Origin: Phenylobacterium aquaticum
GTDB lineage: Bacteria; Pseudomonadota; Alphaproteobacteria; Caulobacterales; Caulobacteraceae
DNA: 64,000 nt
Assembly (NCBI RefSeq): GCF_022695515.1
Contig: NZ_JALDPT010000003.1
Location: 62,001-126,000, forward strand
Direction: 5' to 3'
How positions within the stretch are numbered: the first letter of the stretch is position 1; each line of letters opens with the position of its first letter. Of this stretch, positions 42,871 to 51,472 are shown piece by piece. Made by a program: the position numbers and the translations under genes. The notes below the pieces were generated by a model that saw only the letters and a list, made by a program, of their open reading frames with translations, searched no databases and was not told where the DNA came from.

Positions 42871-43529
42871 GGGGCTGGCGCGTCCTGGGGCGCGGCGTCC
42901 TTCTTGCCGCCGATCTTCGGTTCCTCGCCCTTCAGCAGGCGGCGGATGTTGTCCTTGTGGCGGATGTAGATGAGCACGCCCATGAACAGGGAAAGCCAGG
43001 CGATCGGCAGGGGGCGGTCGAACACGAAGGCCGCATAGATGGGCGCGAGGGCCACGGCGGTCAGGGCCGCGAGGGAGGAGATGCGGAACAGGAAGGCCAT
43101 GGCGATCCAGGTCGCCCCGGCGGCGAGGCCGACGGGCCAGGCCGCGGCCAGCAGGGTGCCGAAGAAGGTCGCCACGCCCTTGCCGCCCTTGAACTTCAGC
43201 CAGACGGGAAACAGGTGGCCCAGGAAGGCCGCGCCGGCGGCCAGAGAGGTGAGGGCGGCCTGGGCCTCCTTGGGGCCGTCGCGGGTGGCCAGCCAGGCGA
43301 TCAGCACCGCCACCGCGCCCTTGCCGCCGTCGCCCAGCAGGGTGATCAGGGCCAGGTCCTTGCGGCCGGTGCGCAGCACATTGGTCGCGCCGATATTGCC
43401 GGAGCCGATGTTGCGCACATCGCCCGCCCCGCCCAGCCGGGTGGCGATCACCCCGAACGGGATGGATCCGAGCAGATATCCGCCGATCAAGGCGCCGGCG
43501 ATCAGGACTGGGCTCAAGTCAGCAGGCAT
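42867..43529 (-). CDS. plsY: Glycerol-3-phosphate acyltransferase PlsY
   Basis: The 220-residue membrane protein has the PlsY loops: GYLLGSIPFGVI, NIGSGNIGATNVLR, LGDGGKGAVAV, GHLFPVWLKFKGGKGVAT and IRHKDNIRRLLKGEE. It transfers acyl from acyl-phosphate to glycerol-3-phosphate, the first step of phospholipid synthesis. ATG 43529 with GAGGGG upstream is preferred over the in-frame start at 43556. The C-terminal tail (KIGGKKDAAPQDAPAP) is long for the family. It forms an operon with dprA. Confidence 0.93.
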   Translation of the reverse strand: MPADLSPVLIAGALIGGYLLGSIPFGVIATRLGGAGDVRNIGSGNIGATNVLRTGRKDLALITLLGDGGKGAVAVLIAWLATRDGPKEAQAALTSLAAGAAFLGHLFPVWLKFKGGKGVATFFGTLLAAAWPVGLAAGATWIAMAFLFRISSLAALTAVALAPIYAAFVFDRPLPIAWLSLFMGVLIYIRHKDNIRRLLKGEEPKIGGKKDAAPQDAPAP

Positions 43530-43627
43530 GGTCGTTTCCCCTCGGTTTATCGGCAAGTCCTAGCGGGCCGCCGGCATGCTGTCATGGGGAAGGCCCCCAA
43601 CATGGTCGCGTGTACTCACTCCATCGG

Positions 43628-44164
43628 TCAGGCTTGGGGAAACGTCGGTGCTGGCGAATCCCCCTCGGTTCTGACACCGAGCGCCTCAAAATTCGCCGCG
43701 ATCTCGCTGAGGGGCGTTGAGAAGAAAAACGTGATTATCCTCAGATTGGCGGTGTTCCGACAGAGGATCGTAATGAAAATTGGTTCGCCGCCCCAGGGAA
43801 AGCGGGGCCCGGGCTTCACACGCCTGACATCGGCGATTGCGCGTGGGCGGGCGCGATAGCTGCGGATGGGAAGGCATTGCTCGGTGATGCTGAAGCGAAG
43901 CGTCCCGCCTTCGGCGTAGATCGCGGCGCTTCCCATGGCGGCGGTTGACAGGGCGTAGAAACCCAAGGGCCCGCAAACGCTCATCACAACAAGCCAGCCA
44001 CCGAAAAGGGCGGTGTCGAATGATCCCAGGGGGCTGTCTTCTGGCGTCATCATCAGGAGGACGAGGGAACCAATCCCAACCAGGGCGCAGATCGACGCGG
44101 CCAGGAGCAGGCGAGGTATCGACTGCCTGGCGATAACGGTCTGACGTCCGGCCGCGTCGGTCAT
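43628..44164 (-). CDS. Two-TM protein of unknown function, candidate immunity/partner protein
   Basis: The 178-residue protein has two membrane helices (about 19-40 and 52-78: LLLAASICALVGIGSLVLLM and ALFGGWLVVMSVCGPLGFYA). A cytoplasmic beta-rich part follows (about 80-165) and looks PH-like (TLRFSITEQCLPI, IITFFFSTPLSEIAANFEAL). No family is recognised. Part of its coding sequence is only 53% GC (64 of 120 bases at 43681-43800), against 72% for a 60-base sample of plsY. It starts 2 bp after the stop of the upstream glycine-zipper gene, so both are read from the SOS-type promoter beyond that gene. Confidence 0.75.
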   Translation of the reverse strand: MTDAAGRQTVIARQSIPRLLLAASICALVGIGSLVLLMMTPEDSPLGSFDTALFGGWLVVMSVCGPLGFYALSTAAMGSAAIYAEGGTLRFSITEQCLPIRSYRARPRAIADVRRVKPGPRFPWGGEPIFITILCRNTANLRIITFFFSTPLSEIAANFEALGVRTEGDSPAPTFPQA

Positions 44165-44166
44165 GT

Positions 44167-44769
44167 CTATTTGAGCCTGTTCATCCAGTACGCGGGATAG
44201 TTCATTTCAGGAGCTTCGCGCTTCAAGGTATCGTACTTTTCCAGAGCGCGATCCGAAACGCGACGGGCCCATTCGCTGCCGCCAAGGCCGCCCAGGACCC
44301 CGCCCACCGCAGCGCCGCCAACGGTTCCGAGGCCAGGCGCGACAGATCCCAGTTCTCCGCCGAGCACCGCCCCCGCCCCGGCGCCGCCCGTGCTTGCGCC
44401 CCACTCAAGGCCATTCTTCAGTGTGGCTGCTCGCTTCGACATGCCACCGCGAACATCGGCGAGGTAGTTCGAAACCGCCGCGCCTATCGACAGCGCGTTT
44501 CCGACCGGGCCCGTAAATCTCTTCAGGGCATCGGCCGCCATCAAGGCGTCCGCGTCATGCATGATCGATCCCATGACCTCTGAAGCGGCCTGGCCGCCTT
44601 CGGTCACATGCGCGCCCCTGTCCAGCCCCTCGGCCAGGCTCCTGGCGTCCGGCTGCGCCTGACGGGCCTGACGCGCCTTATGGGCGGAGATCATGGCGTC
44701 ATAGGCCTTGCGATCGGTATCGACCACGGATCGCGGCGGAGCCGGTTGGCGGACCTGTCTTTGCTGCAT
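44167..44769 (-). CDS. Glycine-zipper protein, candidate SOS-induced membrane-active effector
   Basis: The 200-residue protein (ATG 44769 with GGAGAGG upstream) starts with a basic, Gln/Arg-rich polar region. A helical middle follows, then a glycine-zipper block (about 125-168: GASTGGAGAGAVLGGELG, then SVAPGLGTVGGAAVGGVLGG). Its two Gly-rich helices around a PGLGT turn resemble those of membrane-inserting toxin modules. A charged tail ends KREAPEMNYPAYWMNRLK. There is no signal peptide. The family is not recognised; effector is inferred from the zipper, the LexA box and the tightly coupled two-TM gene. A structural or phage-derived protein is an alternative. Confidence 0.7.
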   Translation of the reverse strand: MQQRQVRQPAPPRSVVDTDRKAYDAMISAHKARQARQAQPDARSLAEGLDRGAHVTEGGQAASEVMGSIMHDADALMAADALKRFTGPVGNALSIGAAVSNYLADVRGGMSKRAATLKNGLEWGASTGGAGAGAVLGGELGSVAPGLGTVGGAAVGGVLGGLGGSEWARRVSDRALEKYDTLKREAPEMNYPAYWMNRLK

Positions 44770-44843
44770 TTGCCTCTCCGATCTGGGCCGTCGCACCACG
44801 CGCGGCCTCATCGGCCTACTTTACAGCGAAGTCCGCCAAATCG

Positions 44844-44877
44844 GAACAAAAAGAGAACGAATGTGGGCGTGTGTCAA
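44844..44877 (-). promoter_or_regulatory. LexA box and promoter for the glycine-zipper operon
   Basis: On the minus strand TTGACA (44877-44872) is a consensus -35. A perfect alphaproteobacterial LexA box, GTTC-TCTTTTT-GTTC (44858-44844), lies where the -10 would fall. The box is 75 bp upstream of the ATG. The -35 overlaps the end of the upstream pyrC' gene. No clean -10 is visible. Confidence 0.65.
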
Positions 44878-46163
44878 GCCCGATAGACCACCCGGCCGTC
44901 AACCAGGGTCATCTTCACCTCGCCCTGCAGCCGGCGCCCGTCGAAGGGGGAGTTCTTGGACTTGGAGCGCAGCTTGGCCGCGTCGATCAGGATCGGCGCA
45001 TTGAGATCGCAGAGCACCAGGTCGGCGGGTGCGCCCTTGGCCAGGCGGCCGGCGGCGAGGCCCAGGAGATCGGCGGGCTTGGAGGTGACCGCCCGCATCA
45101 GGTCGATCAGCGGAATGCGGCCGTCATGGTGGAAGGCCAGCAGGGCCGGCAGCAGGGTCTCAAGCCCCACGGCGCCGGGCGCGGCCTCGTCATAGGGCAG
45201 GCGCTTGTCCTCGGCCGGGGCGGGGCAGTGGGCGGAGACCACGATGTCGATCAGGCCCGAGGCCAGGGCCTCGATCACTGCCTGCCGGTCGTCCTCGCCG
45301 CGCACCGGCGGATCGAACTTCAGGAAGGTGCGGTAGTCGCCGATGTCGATCTCGTTGAACGACAGGTGGTTGATCGAGGTGGTGGCGGTGACCGGCAGGC
45401 CCTTGGCCTTGGCCCGCGCCAGGGTCTCCAGGGCGGCGGCGGTGGTCACCTGATCGACCAGGAAGCGGGCGCCGGTCAGCTCCACCAGGGCCATGTCGCG
45501 CTCCAGCATGATGCGCTCGGCGATGGCCGGGACCGAGGGCAGGCCGAGCCGTCCGGCCAGCTCGCCGGCCGTGGCGGCGGCTCCCGTCGACAGCCAGGGA
45601 TCGGCGGGGCGGTGGGCGACCAGGGTGTCGAAGCTCTTGGCGTAGGCCAGGACCCGCTGCAGGACCTTGGAATTGACGATCGGCCGGTCGGCGTCGGTGA
45701 CGAAGACGCAGCCGGCTTCCCGCATCAGGCCGATCTCGGCCATGCGCTCTCCCTTGGCGCCCTTGGTGGCGGCGCCGGCGGGATAGACGTGGACCAGTTC
45801 GATATCCCGCGTCCGGCGCAGGATGAAATCGACGACCGAGGCCTCGTCGATCACCGGATTGGTGTCGGGCTGCAGGACGATGGAGGTGACGCCGCCGGCC
45901 GCGGCGGCCAGGCCCGCTGACTTCAGCGTCTCCTTCGTCTCCGCCCCAGGCTCGCCGGTGCGGACCTTCAGATCGACCAGGCCCGGCGCCAGCATGGCGC
46001 CGCGGGCGTCGATCACCTCGATGTCGGCGGAGAGCGCGCCGAGATCGCCGCCCTGGACCACGTCGGCGATCTTGCCTTCGCGCACCAAAAGGGCGCCGGG
46101 ACCGTCCCAGCCGGAGGCCGGGTCCACCAGGCGGGCGTTGATGAAGGCTTTGGCGCGGGTCAT
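44874..46163 (-). CDS. pyrC': Dihydroorotase-like PyrC' (catalytically degenerate)
   Basis: The 429-residue amidohydrolase-fold protein aligns with bacterial type I dihydroorotases throughout, but metal-ligand positions are altered. The usual HxH after GLVDL is replaced by KVR (GLVDLKVRTGEPG), and the catalytic DHAPH is replaced by AHCPA (VVSAHCPAPAEDK). The STxxS-region His appears to be Gln (FLVDQVTTAAA), and HH before LLLTDE is NH. This matches the non-catalytic PyrC'/PyrX subunit that stabilises aspartate transcarbamoylase in pseudomonads. The neighbouring pyrB supports that role. A true dihydroorotase must lie elsewhere. Confidence 0.85.
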   Translation of the reverse strand: MTRAKAFINARLVDPASGWDGPGALLVREGKIADVVQGGDLGALSADIEVIDARGAMLAPGLVDLKVRTGEPGAETKETLKSAGLAAAAGGVTSIVLQPDTNPVIDEASVVDFILRRTRDIELVHVYPAGAATKGAKGERMAEIGLMREAGCVFVTDADRPIVNSKVLQRVLAYAKSFDTLVAHRPADPWLSTGAAATAGELAGRLGLPSVPAIAERIMLERDMALVELTGARFLVDQVTTAAALETLARAKAKGLPVTATTSINHLSFNEIDIGDYRTFLKFDPPVRGEDDRQAVIEALASGLIDIVVSAHCPAPAEDKRLPYDEAAPGAVGLETLLPALLAFHHDGRIPLIDLMRAVTSKPADLLGLAAGRLAKGAPADLVLCDLNAPILIDAAKLRSKSKNSPFDGRRLQGEVKMTLVDGRVVYRA

Positions 46164-46166
46164 GGC

Positions 46167-46748
46167 TTAGAGCTCGAACCGTTCGACCCACTTGGCGACG
46201 TCGGGAGCCTCATAGGCCGCCAGCGCGTCGATCAGGGTGTCGGGGTGGTCGTTGAAGGTCAGCATCTGGCGATGGACCGGCTTGACGAAGCCCTGGTCCA
46301 CCGTGTGGTCCAGGAAGCCGGCCAGGCCGTCATAGAAGCCGGCGATGTTCAGGAATCCGAAGGGCTTGGCGTGAAAGCCCAGCTGGCCCCAGGTCCAGAT
46401 CTCGAAGATCTCCTCCAGGGTTCCGGCGCCGCCGGGCAGGGCGACGAAGCCGTCGGACAACTCGGCCATCCGCGCCTTGCGGGCGTGCATGCTGTCGACC
46501 ATCTCCAGCCGGGTCAGGCCGGTATGGGCGATTTCCTTGCGCCCCAGCGCGGTCGGCAGGACGCCGATCACCTCGCCGCCGGCGTCGAGCGCCGCGTCGG
46601 CGATCAGGCCCATCAGCCCGACCTTGGCGCCCCCATAGACCAGCGTCATGCCCCGTTGGGCGATCGCCTTGCCGGTGGCCACGGCGGCCCGCGCGTAGCC
46701 GGGATCGGCCCCCGGGCTCGAGCCGCAGAAGACGCAGAGACTGCGCAT
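46167..46748 (-). CDS. LOG family protein (Rossmann-fold nucleotide 5'-monophosphate phosphoribohydrolase-like)
   Basis: The 193-residue protein has the LOG signature [14 protein letters not shown] with the Arg/Glu pattern, an N-terminal [14 protein letters not shown] and [14 protein letters not shown] enzymes release free bases (such as cytokinins) from nucleoside monophosphates; bacterial members often have this activity on AMP/CMP. Often misannotated as lysine decarboxylase. It is inserted between pyrB and pyrC', with a one-base overlap with the pyrB stop, so it is part of a pyrimidine operon. Confidence 0.88.
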   Translation of the reverse strand: MRSLCVFCGSSPGADPGYARAAVATGKAIAQRGMTLVYGGAKVGLMGLIADAALDAGGEVIGVLPTALGRKEIAHTGLTRLEMVDSMHARKARMAELSDGFVALPGGAGTLEEIFEIWTWGQLGFHAKPFGFLNIAGFYDGLAGFLDHTVDQGFVKPVHRQMLTFNDHPDTLIDALAAYEAPDVAKWVERFEL

Positions 46749-47725
46749 CAGTCGTTTTCCAGGCGCGCGGCCAACACCGACAGCACCGCCATGCGGGCGG
46801 CGACGCCCATCTCAACCTGGTCCTGGATCAGGGAGACGGAGAGGTCGTCGGCCACCTCGGAATCAATCTCGACGCCGCGGTTCATGGGCCCGGGATGCAT
46901 GACCCGGACGTGGGGGGCGGCGTGGGCCAGCTTTTCGCGGTCGAGGCCGAAGAAGCGGAAATATTCCCGCTGCGACGGGGCCATGACGCCGTCCATCCGC
47001 TCCAGCTGCAGGCGCAGCATCATGACGACGTCGCAGCCCTCGATGCCCTTGCGCATGTCGTGGAAGATTTCGACGCCCCAGCGGTCGGCCTGGCTGGGCA
47101 TCAGGGTCGGAGGACCGACCAGGCGAACCTGGGCGCCCATCATCTGCAAGAGGCCGACATTGGAGCGGGCGACCCGGCTGTGCAGCACGTCGCCGCAGAT
47201 CGCCACCTTCAGGCCGGCGATGCGGCCGAAGGCGCGGCGCATGGACAGCGCGTCGAGCAGGGCCTGGGTCGGATGCTCGTGCTGGCCGTCGCCGGCGTTG
47301 ATCACCGAGCAGGTGACCTTCTGCGACAGGAGGCTGGCCGCGCCGGACGAGGCGTGGCGGATCACCAGCAGGTCCGGCTGCATGGCGTTGAGCGTCACCG
47401 CCGTGTCGATCAGGGTCTCGCCCTTGGAGATCGACGAGGAGCGGGGGCTCATGTTCACGACGTCTGCGCCGAGACGCTTGCCGGCCAGCTCGAAGGAGCT
47501 CTGGGTGCGGGTGGAGTTCTCGAAGAACAGGTTCATCAGCGTCCGACCCTTGAGCAAGTCGAGCTTCTTCGAGGTTTGGCGATTGAGCGACACGAAGCCG
47601 TCGGCCAGATCCAGCAGTCCCGCGACTTCGACGGGATTGAGATCAAGCACCGACAGGAAGTGTCGCCGCGGGAACGGGAAGGTCCTGCCGAGGACCTCGT
47701 TCAGACCGGGGGGCATGGTTGTCAT
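46748..47725 (-). CDS. pyrB: Aspartate carbamoyltransferase catalytic subunit
   Basis: The 325-residue enzyme has the carbamoyl-phosphate loop [13 protein letters not shown], the [14 protein letters not shown] segment and the aspartate-binding [14 protein letters not shown]. It makes carbamoyl-aspartate in pyrimidine synthesis. No pyrI regulatory subunit is present; instead a degenerate dihydroorotase (PyrC') is encoded in the same operon, as in class A pseudomonad-type ATCase. The operon order is ruvX, pyrB, LOG, pyrC'. There is no sign of an attenuator before pyrB. Confidence 0.95.
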   Translation of the reverse strand: MTTMPPGLNEVLGRTFPFPRRHFLSVLDLNPVEVAGLLDLADGFVSLNRQTSKKLDLLKGRTLMNLFFENSTRTQSSFELAGKRLGADVVNMSPRSSSISKGETLIDTAVTLNAMQPDLLVIRHASSGAASLLSQKVTCSVINAGDGQHEHPTQALLDALSMRRAFGRIAGLKVAICGDVLHSRVARSNVGLLQMMGAQVRLVGPPTLMPSQADRWGVEIFHDMRKGIEGCDVVMMLRLQLERMDGVMAPSQREYFRFFGLDREKLAHAAPHVRVMHPGPMNRGVEIDSEVADDLSVSLIQDQVEMGVAARMAVLSVLAARLEND

Positions 47726-47788
47726 TAAAGGGGCGTCTTAGGCGAAGTCGGTCCGGGCGCCAAGGGGAGGGGCGAAACCGCGCACAGT

Positions 47789-48271
47789 TTAGGCGGGGGG
47801 CTCCAGGCCGCGCAGCCGTTCGAGGGCGCCCTGCAGGATCCAGCCGGCGGCCATGGCGTCGACCAGCTCGGCCCGTTTGGCCCGGCTGGCGTCCAGCTCG
47901 TCGATCAGGAAGCGGTTGACCGCCATGGTCGACATCCGCTCGTCCCAGAAGGCGATGATCAGATCGGGGCGCAGGCGCAGGAGGTTGCGAGCGAAGGCGC
48001 GGTTGGACTGGCAGCGCACGCCCTCGGTCCCGTCCATATTGACCGGCAGGCCGATGACGATGGCGGCGATCTCGCGGGCGTCCATCAGCTTGAACAGGGC
48101 CTCGGCGTCCGGCATGAACTTGGTCTTGTGGAGGGTGTGCAGCGGGGTGGCGACCGTGCGGGTTGCATCCGAGACCGCGATCCCGATGGTCTTTTCGCCG
48201 AGGTCCAGCCCCACCAGGGCGCCGTAGCGCGGCAGGAGGGCGGGGAGTTCGGTCAGATCGATGACGGCCAT
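47789..48271 (-). CDS. ruvX: RuvX/YqgF Holliday junction resolvase-like protein
   Basis: The 160-residue RNase H-fold nuclease has the first acidic motif in VGLDLGEKTIGIAVSD, IGLPVNMDGTEG and the third in FWDERMSTMAVNRFL. It processes 16S rRNA precursor or Holliday junctions. It lies 63 bp upstream of pyrB on the same strand and may be the first gene of that transcript. The 128-bp upstream region to the divergent kinase gene holds the promoters. Confidence 0.92.
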   Translation of the reverse strand: MAVIDLTELPALLPRYGALVGLDLGEKTIGIAVSDATRTVATPLHTLHKTKFMPDAEALFKLMDAREIAAIVIGLPVNMDGTEGVRCQSNRAFARNLLRLRPDLIIAFWDERMSTMAVNRFLIDELDASRAKRAELVDAMAAGWILQGALERLRGLEPPA

Positions 48272-48399
48272 GGGGCTCCATAGCCGGTGTCGGGCCCCGC
48301 GCGAAGCGTTGCGCGTTCACCAGACCTTATCCAGACAGCGGTTAGGGGAGAGGCTTCGCAATGTGACGGCGAAGGCTCGCCGTCGGAAGACTGGTCGCC

Positions 48400-50718
48400 A
48401 TGGTCTCGCCCTTGACCCCCGACGCGGGCGTCGCTCATCCCCTGGGGGATCGGATCCGCGCCGCCGCGCGGCGCCTGCGGACGCTGCAGTTCGATCACCT
48501 GCGCACCAAGCTCACCGTGCTGTTCGCCGGCCTGTTCGTGGCGATCCTGGTGCTGATCCTTTCGGCGGTCTACGCCGCCGTGGCCCGCAACGCCGAGCGG
48601 ATCGTGCGCGGCGAACTGGCGGCCAGCGGGCTGGTGTTCGACCGCATCTGGGCGCTGCGCTCGCACGAGCTGAGCAGCGGCGCCGGCGTGCTCGCCCATG
48701 ACTTCGGCTTCCGGGCGGCGGTGGCCACCCAGGACGCCGCGACCATCCAGTCGGCCCTGACCAATCTGCGGGCCCGGCTCGGGATCGACGAGGCCTTCGT
48801 GGTCGGGCTGGACGGCCAGGTGCTGGCCGCCTCCAGCGCGACGGGCCTGAGGCCGGGGGCGGAGGTGCTCAACGCCATCGCCAGCCAGGACCAGGCGCGC
48901 GGCGTGTTCGTCATGGGCGGCATGCCATTCGAGGCGGTGTCCGAACCGATCCTGACCCCGGTGCTCAGCGGCTGGGTGGTGTTCGCCGTCCGGCTGGATC
49001 GCCACGAGATGAGCGCGCTGCAGCAGCTCTCCGCCATCCCCCTGCAGCCCGGCGTGCTGGTGCTGAACGGGCGCGGCGCCCTGCAGGCCGACACCAACGG
49101 GGTGACCCGGTCGGAACAACAGGCGGTGGTCGGGTATCTGAACGGCGGGTCCAAGGCCGCCGGTCCCCAGGGGGTCGTCCGCCTGGGCCCCTCGGTCGCG
49201 GTGATCAAGCCGCTGGCCTCGATGACCGACGACCGGGCCGCGCTCCTCCTGCGCTATCCGCTCGCCCAGGCCCTGAAGCCCTATGACTGGTTGCTCGGGG
49301 CCATGGCGGCCCTGGGCCTGCTGGGCCTGGCCCTGATCGCCGCGGGCAGCTGGGCGCTGGCCAAGAACGTCACCCGCCCGATCCTGGCCCTGCGCGACGC
49401 CGCCGAACGGCTGCAGCGGGGCGAGGACGCCAGCGTCGAGGCTGCGGGCTCCGACGAGATCGCCGCCCTGGAGCGCAGCTTCAACACCATGGCGCGGACC
49501 ATCCGTGAGCGGGAGCGCGACCTGAAGGCCTCCACCACGCGGGCGGAGCTCGCCAACCGGGCCAAGAGCGAATTCCTCTCCAATATGAGCCATGAGATCC
49601 GCACGCCGCTGAACGGCATCCTCGGCATGGCCCAGGTGATGAGCCGCCAGGCGACCGATCCCGAACAACGCCAGCGGCTGGACGTCATCCGCGAGTCCGG
49701 CGAGGCCCTGCTGGGCATCCTCAACAGCATTCTCGACGTCTCGAAGATCGAGGCAGGGACCCTGGAGCTTGAGCTTCAGGACTTCGAGCTGGCGGCCATG
49801 GTCGAGGCGGCCTGCGCGCCGCACGCGGCCGAGGCTCGGGAAAAGGGCCTTGGCTTCTCGATCCATCTGCCGGCCGAGCTTCCCCGCGCCTGGCGCGGCG
49901 ACCGGCTGCGCCTGCGCCAGGTGCTGAGCAACCTGGTCTCAAACGCCGTGAAATTCACCGCGGCCGGCCAGGTCGAGATCGAGGTGACCCAAGGCGCTAC
50001 GGGCCTGAGCTTCACCGTCGCCGACACCGGGATGGGCATCCCGGCGGACTATCTCGAGTGGGTGTTCGAAAGCTTCGCCCAGGTGGACGGCGCCGCCACC
50101 CGCCGGACCGGCGGCGTGGGGCTGGGCCTGTCGATCAGCCGCGATCTCGCCCGGCTGATGGGCGGGGACCTGACCGTACGCAGCCGCGAGGGCGAGGGCA
50201 CGGTGGTGACCTTCGAGGTTCCGCTCGAGGCTCGCCCCGACGCGGCGATCGCGCCCGCCGAACCGATCGCGCCGGCTGCGGACGCGGGGGAGGGGCGTCC
50301 CCTGCGCATCCTGGCGGCCGAGGACAACAAGACCAATCAGATGATCCTGACGGCCCTGCTCGAACCGCTGGGCCTCGACCTCACCCTGGTGGAGAACGGC
50401 CGCGAGGCGGTCGAGGCCTGCGCCCGAACCGACTTTGATCTGGTGCTGATGGACATCCAGATGCCGGAGATGACCGGGGTCGAGGCGACGGTCGCCATCC
50501 GCCAGGCCGAGGCGGAGCGCCGCCGGACGCCGACGCCAATCCTGGCGGTGACCGCCAATGTCATGGCCCACCAGGTCGCCGAATATCGCGACGTCGGGAT
50601 GAGCGACGTGATCGCCAAGCCCATCGAGGCCGGTAAGCTGTTCGAGGCCATGGAGGCGGCGCTGGACGCGGCCGAGGCGTCTCAGGCGGAATCGACAGCG
50701 GCCGCCGCCGTGGCCTAG
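48400..50718 (+). CDS. Hybrid sensor histidine kinase with double-Cache-like sensor and receiver
   Basis: The 772-residue protein has a membrane helix near 38-60, a periplasmic sensor (about 65-290) of Cache type, a second helix (about 300-325) and HAMP (about 325-375). The kinase core has the H-box FLSNMSHEIRTPLNGILGMAQVM and G-boxes DTGMGIPADYL and GGVGLGLSI, and ends in a receiver with Asp in DLVLMDIQMPEMTG. No cognate regulator is adjacent. The sensed molecule is unknown. The downstream gene is DUF4180, 27 bp away. Confidence 0.9.
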   Translation: MVSPLTPDAGVAHPLGDRIRAAARRLRTLQFDHLRTKLTVLFAGLFVAILVLILSAVYAAVARNAERIVRGELAASGLVFDRIWALRSHELSSGAGVLAHDFGFRAAVATQDAATIQSALTNLRARLGIDEAFVVGLDGQVLAASSATGLRPGAEVLNAIASQDQARGVFVMGGMPFEAVSEPILTPVLSGWVVFAVRLDRHEMSALQQLSAIPLQPGVLVLNGRGALQADTNGVTRSEQQAVVGYLNGGSKAAGPQGVVRLGPSVAVIKPLASMTDDRAALLLRYPLAQALKPYDWLLGAMAALGLLGLALIAAGSWALAKNVTRPILALRDAAERLQRGEDASVEAAGSDEIAALERSFNTMARTIRERERDLKASTTRAELANRAKSEFLSNMSHEIRTPLNGILGMAQVMSRQATDPEQRQRLDVIRESGEALLGILNSILDVSKIEAGTLELELQDFELAAMVEAACAPHAAEAREKGLGFSIHLPAELPRAWRGDRLRLRQVLSNLVSNAVKFTAAGQVEIEVTQGATGLSFTVADTGMGIPADYLEWVFESFAQVDGAATRRTGGVGLGLSISRDLARLMGGDLTVRSREGEGTVVTFEVPLEARPDAAIAPAEPIAPAADAGEGRPLRILAAEDNKTNQMILTALLEPLGLDLTLVENGREAVEACARTDFDLVLMDIQMPEMTGVEATVAIRQAEAERRRTPTPILAVTANVMAHQVAEYRDVGMSDVIAKPIEAGKLFEAMEAALDAAEASQAESTAAAAVA

Positions 50719-50745
50719 CCTCGCGCCGCAGACGCGGAGGCGACG

Positions 50746-51117
50746 GTGACGGACAACAGGCTGACGGCCTTGCCGGGCGTGCTGACGGTGAGCCCCGAGG
50801 GGCCGCGGATCGGCTCGGAGCGGGATGCGGCCGATATCGTGGGGCAGGCCTTCGAGCAGGGCGCCGCCTGGGTGGCCCTGCCGGTCGAGCGCCTGGGGCC
50901 GGACTTCTTCCGGCTCTCGACCCGCATCGCCGGCGAAGTGATCCAGAAGTTCATCACCTATCGCTTCAAGGTCGCGGTGGTGGGGGATATCTCGGCCTAT
51001 GTGGCCGACAGCGACGCGCTCAGGGACTTCGTCTACGAGTCCAACCGCGGTCAGCAGGTGTGGTTTGTGGCGGACCAGGGCGAATTGGCGCGGCGGCTGG
51101 CCGCGATCGCGTCCTAA
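50746..51117 (+). CDS. DUF4180 family protein
   Basis: The 123-residue protein (GTG start 50746) matches the DUF4180 family: RDAADIVGQAFEQGAAWVALPVERL, then FFRLSTRIAGEVIQKF and TYRFKVAVVGDISAYVADS. The family is widespread, with no established function that I know. It follows the hybrid kinase by 27 bp and may be co-transcribed. The C-terminus is short and cytoplasmic. Confidence 0.8.
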   Translation: MTDNRLTALPGVLTVSPEGPRIGSERDAADIVGQAFEQGAAWVALPVERLGPDFFRLSTRIAGEVIQKFITYRFKVAVVGDISAYVADSDALRDFVYESNRGQQVWFVADQGELARRLAAIAS

Positions 51118-51184
51118 ACCCACGCATCACTTGTCAAACCGGTCCCCGCGCGGCTAACCCCTGCGCAACGAACAGGAGGGCCCC

Positions 51185-51472
51185 ATGGCCATCGACGCGG
51201 CGACCGTCCGCAAGGTCGCCCGGCTGGCGCGTATCGCCGAGCCGGAAGAAAAGCTGGAATCGCTCGCCAAGGAGCTCTCCGGGATCATGGCCTGGATCGA
51301 GCAGCTGGCCGAGGTGGACACCGACGGGGTCGAGCCCATGACCTCGGCCGTGGCCGTGGCCCTGCCGCTGCGCGAGGACGTGGTCACCGAGGGCGGCGAC
51401 CCGTCCAAGGTGCTGTCCAATGCGCCGAAGTCGACGGGCGGCTTCTTCGTCGTGCCGAAGGTGGTGGAATAA
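51185..51472 (+). CDS. gatC: Glutamyl-tRNA(Gln)/aspartyl-tRNA(Asn) amidotransferase subunit C
   Basis: The 95-residue subunit has the GatC pattern [34 protein letters not shown] and ends in a FFVVPKVVE tail. It wraps GatA and GatB to form the amidotransferase that converts Glu-tRNA(Gln) and Asp-tRNA(Asn), used where glutaminyl/asparaginyl-tRNA synthetases are missing. An AGGAGG site lies just upstream. The gatA ATG overlaps its stop (TAATG). Confidence 0.95.
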   Translation: MAIDAATVRKVARLARIAEPEEKLESLAKELSGIMAWIEQLAEVDTDGVEPMTSAVAVALPLREDVVTEGGDPSKVLSNAPKSTGGFFVVPKVVE

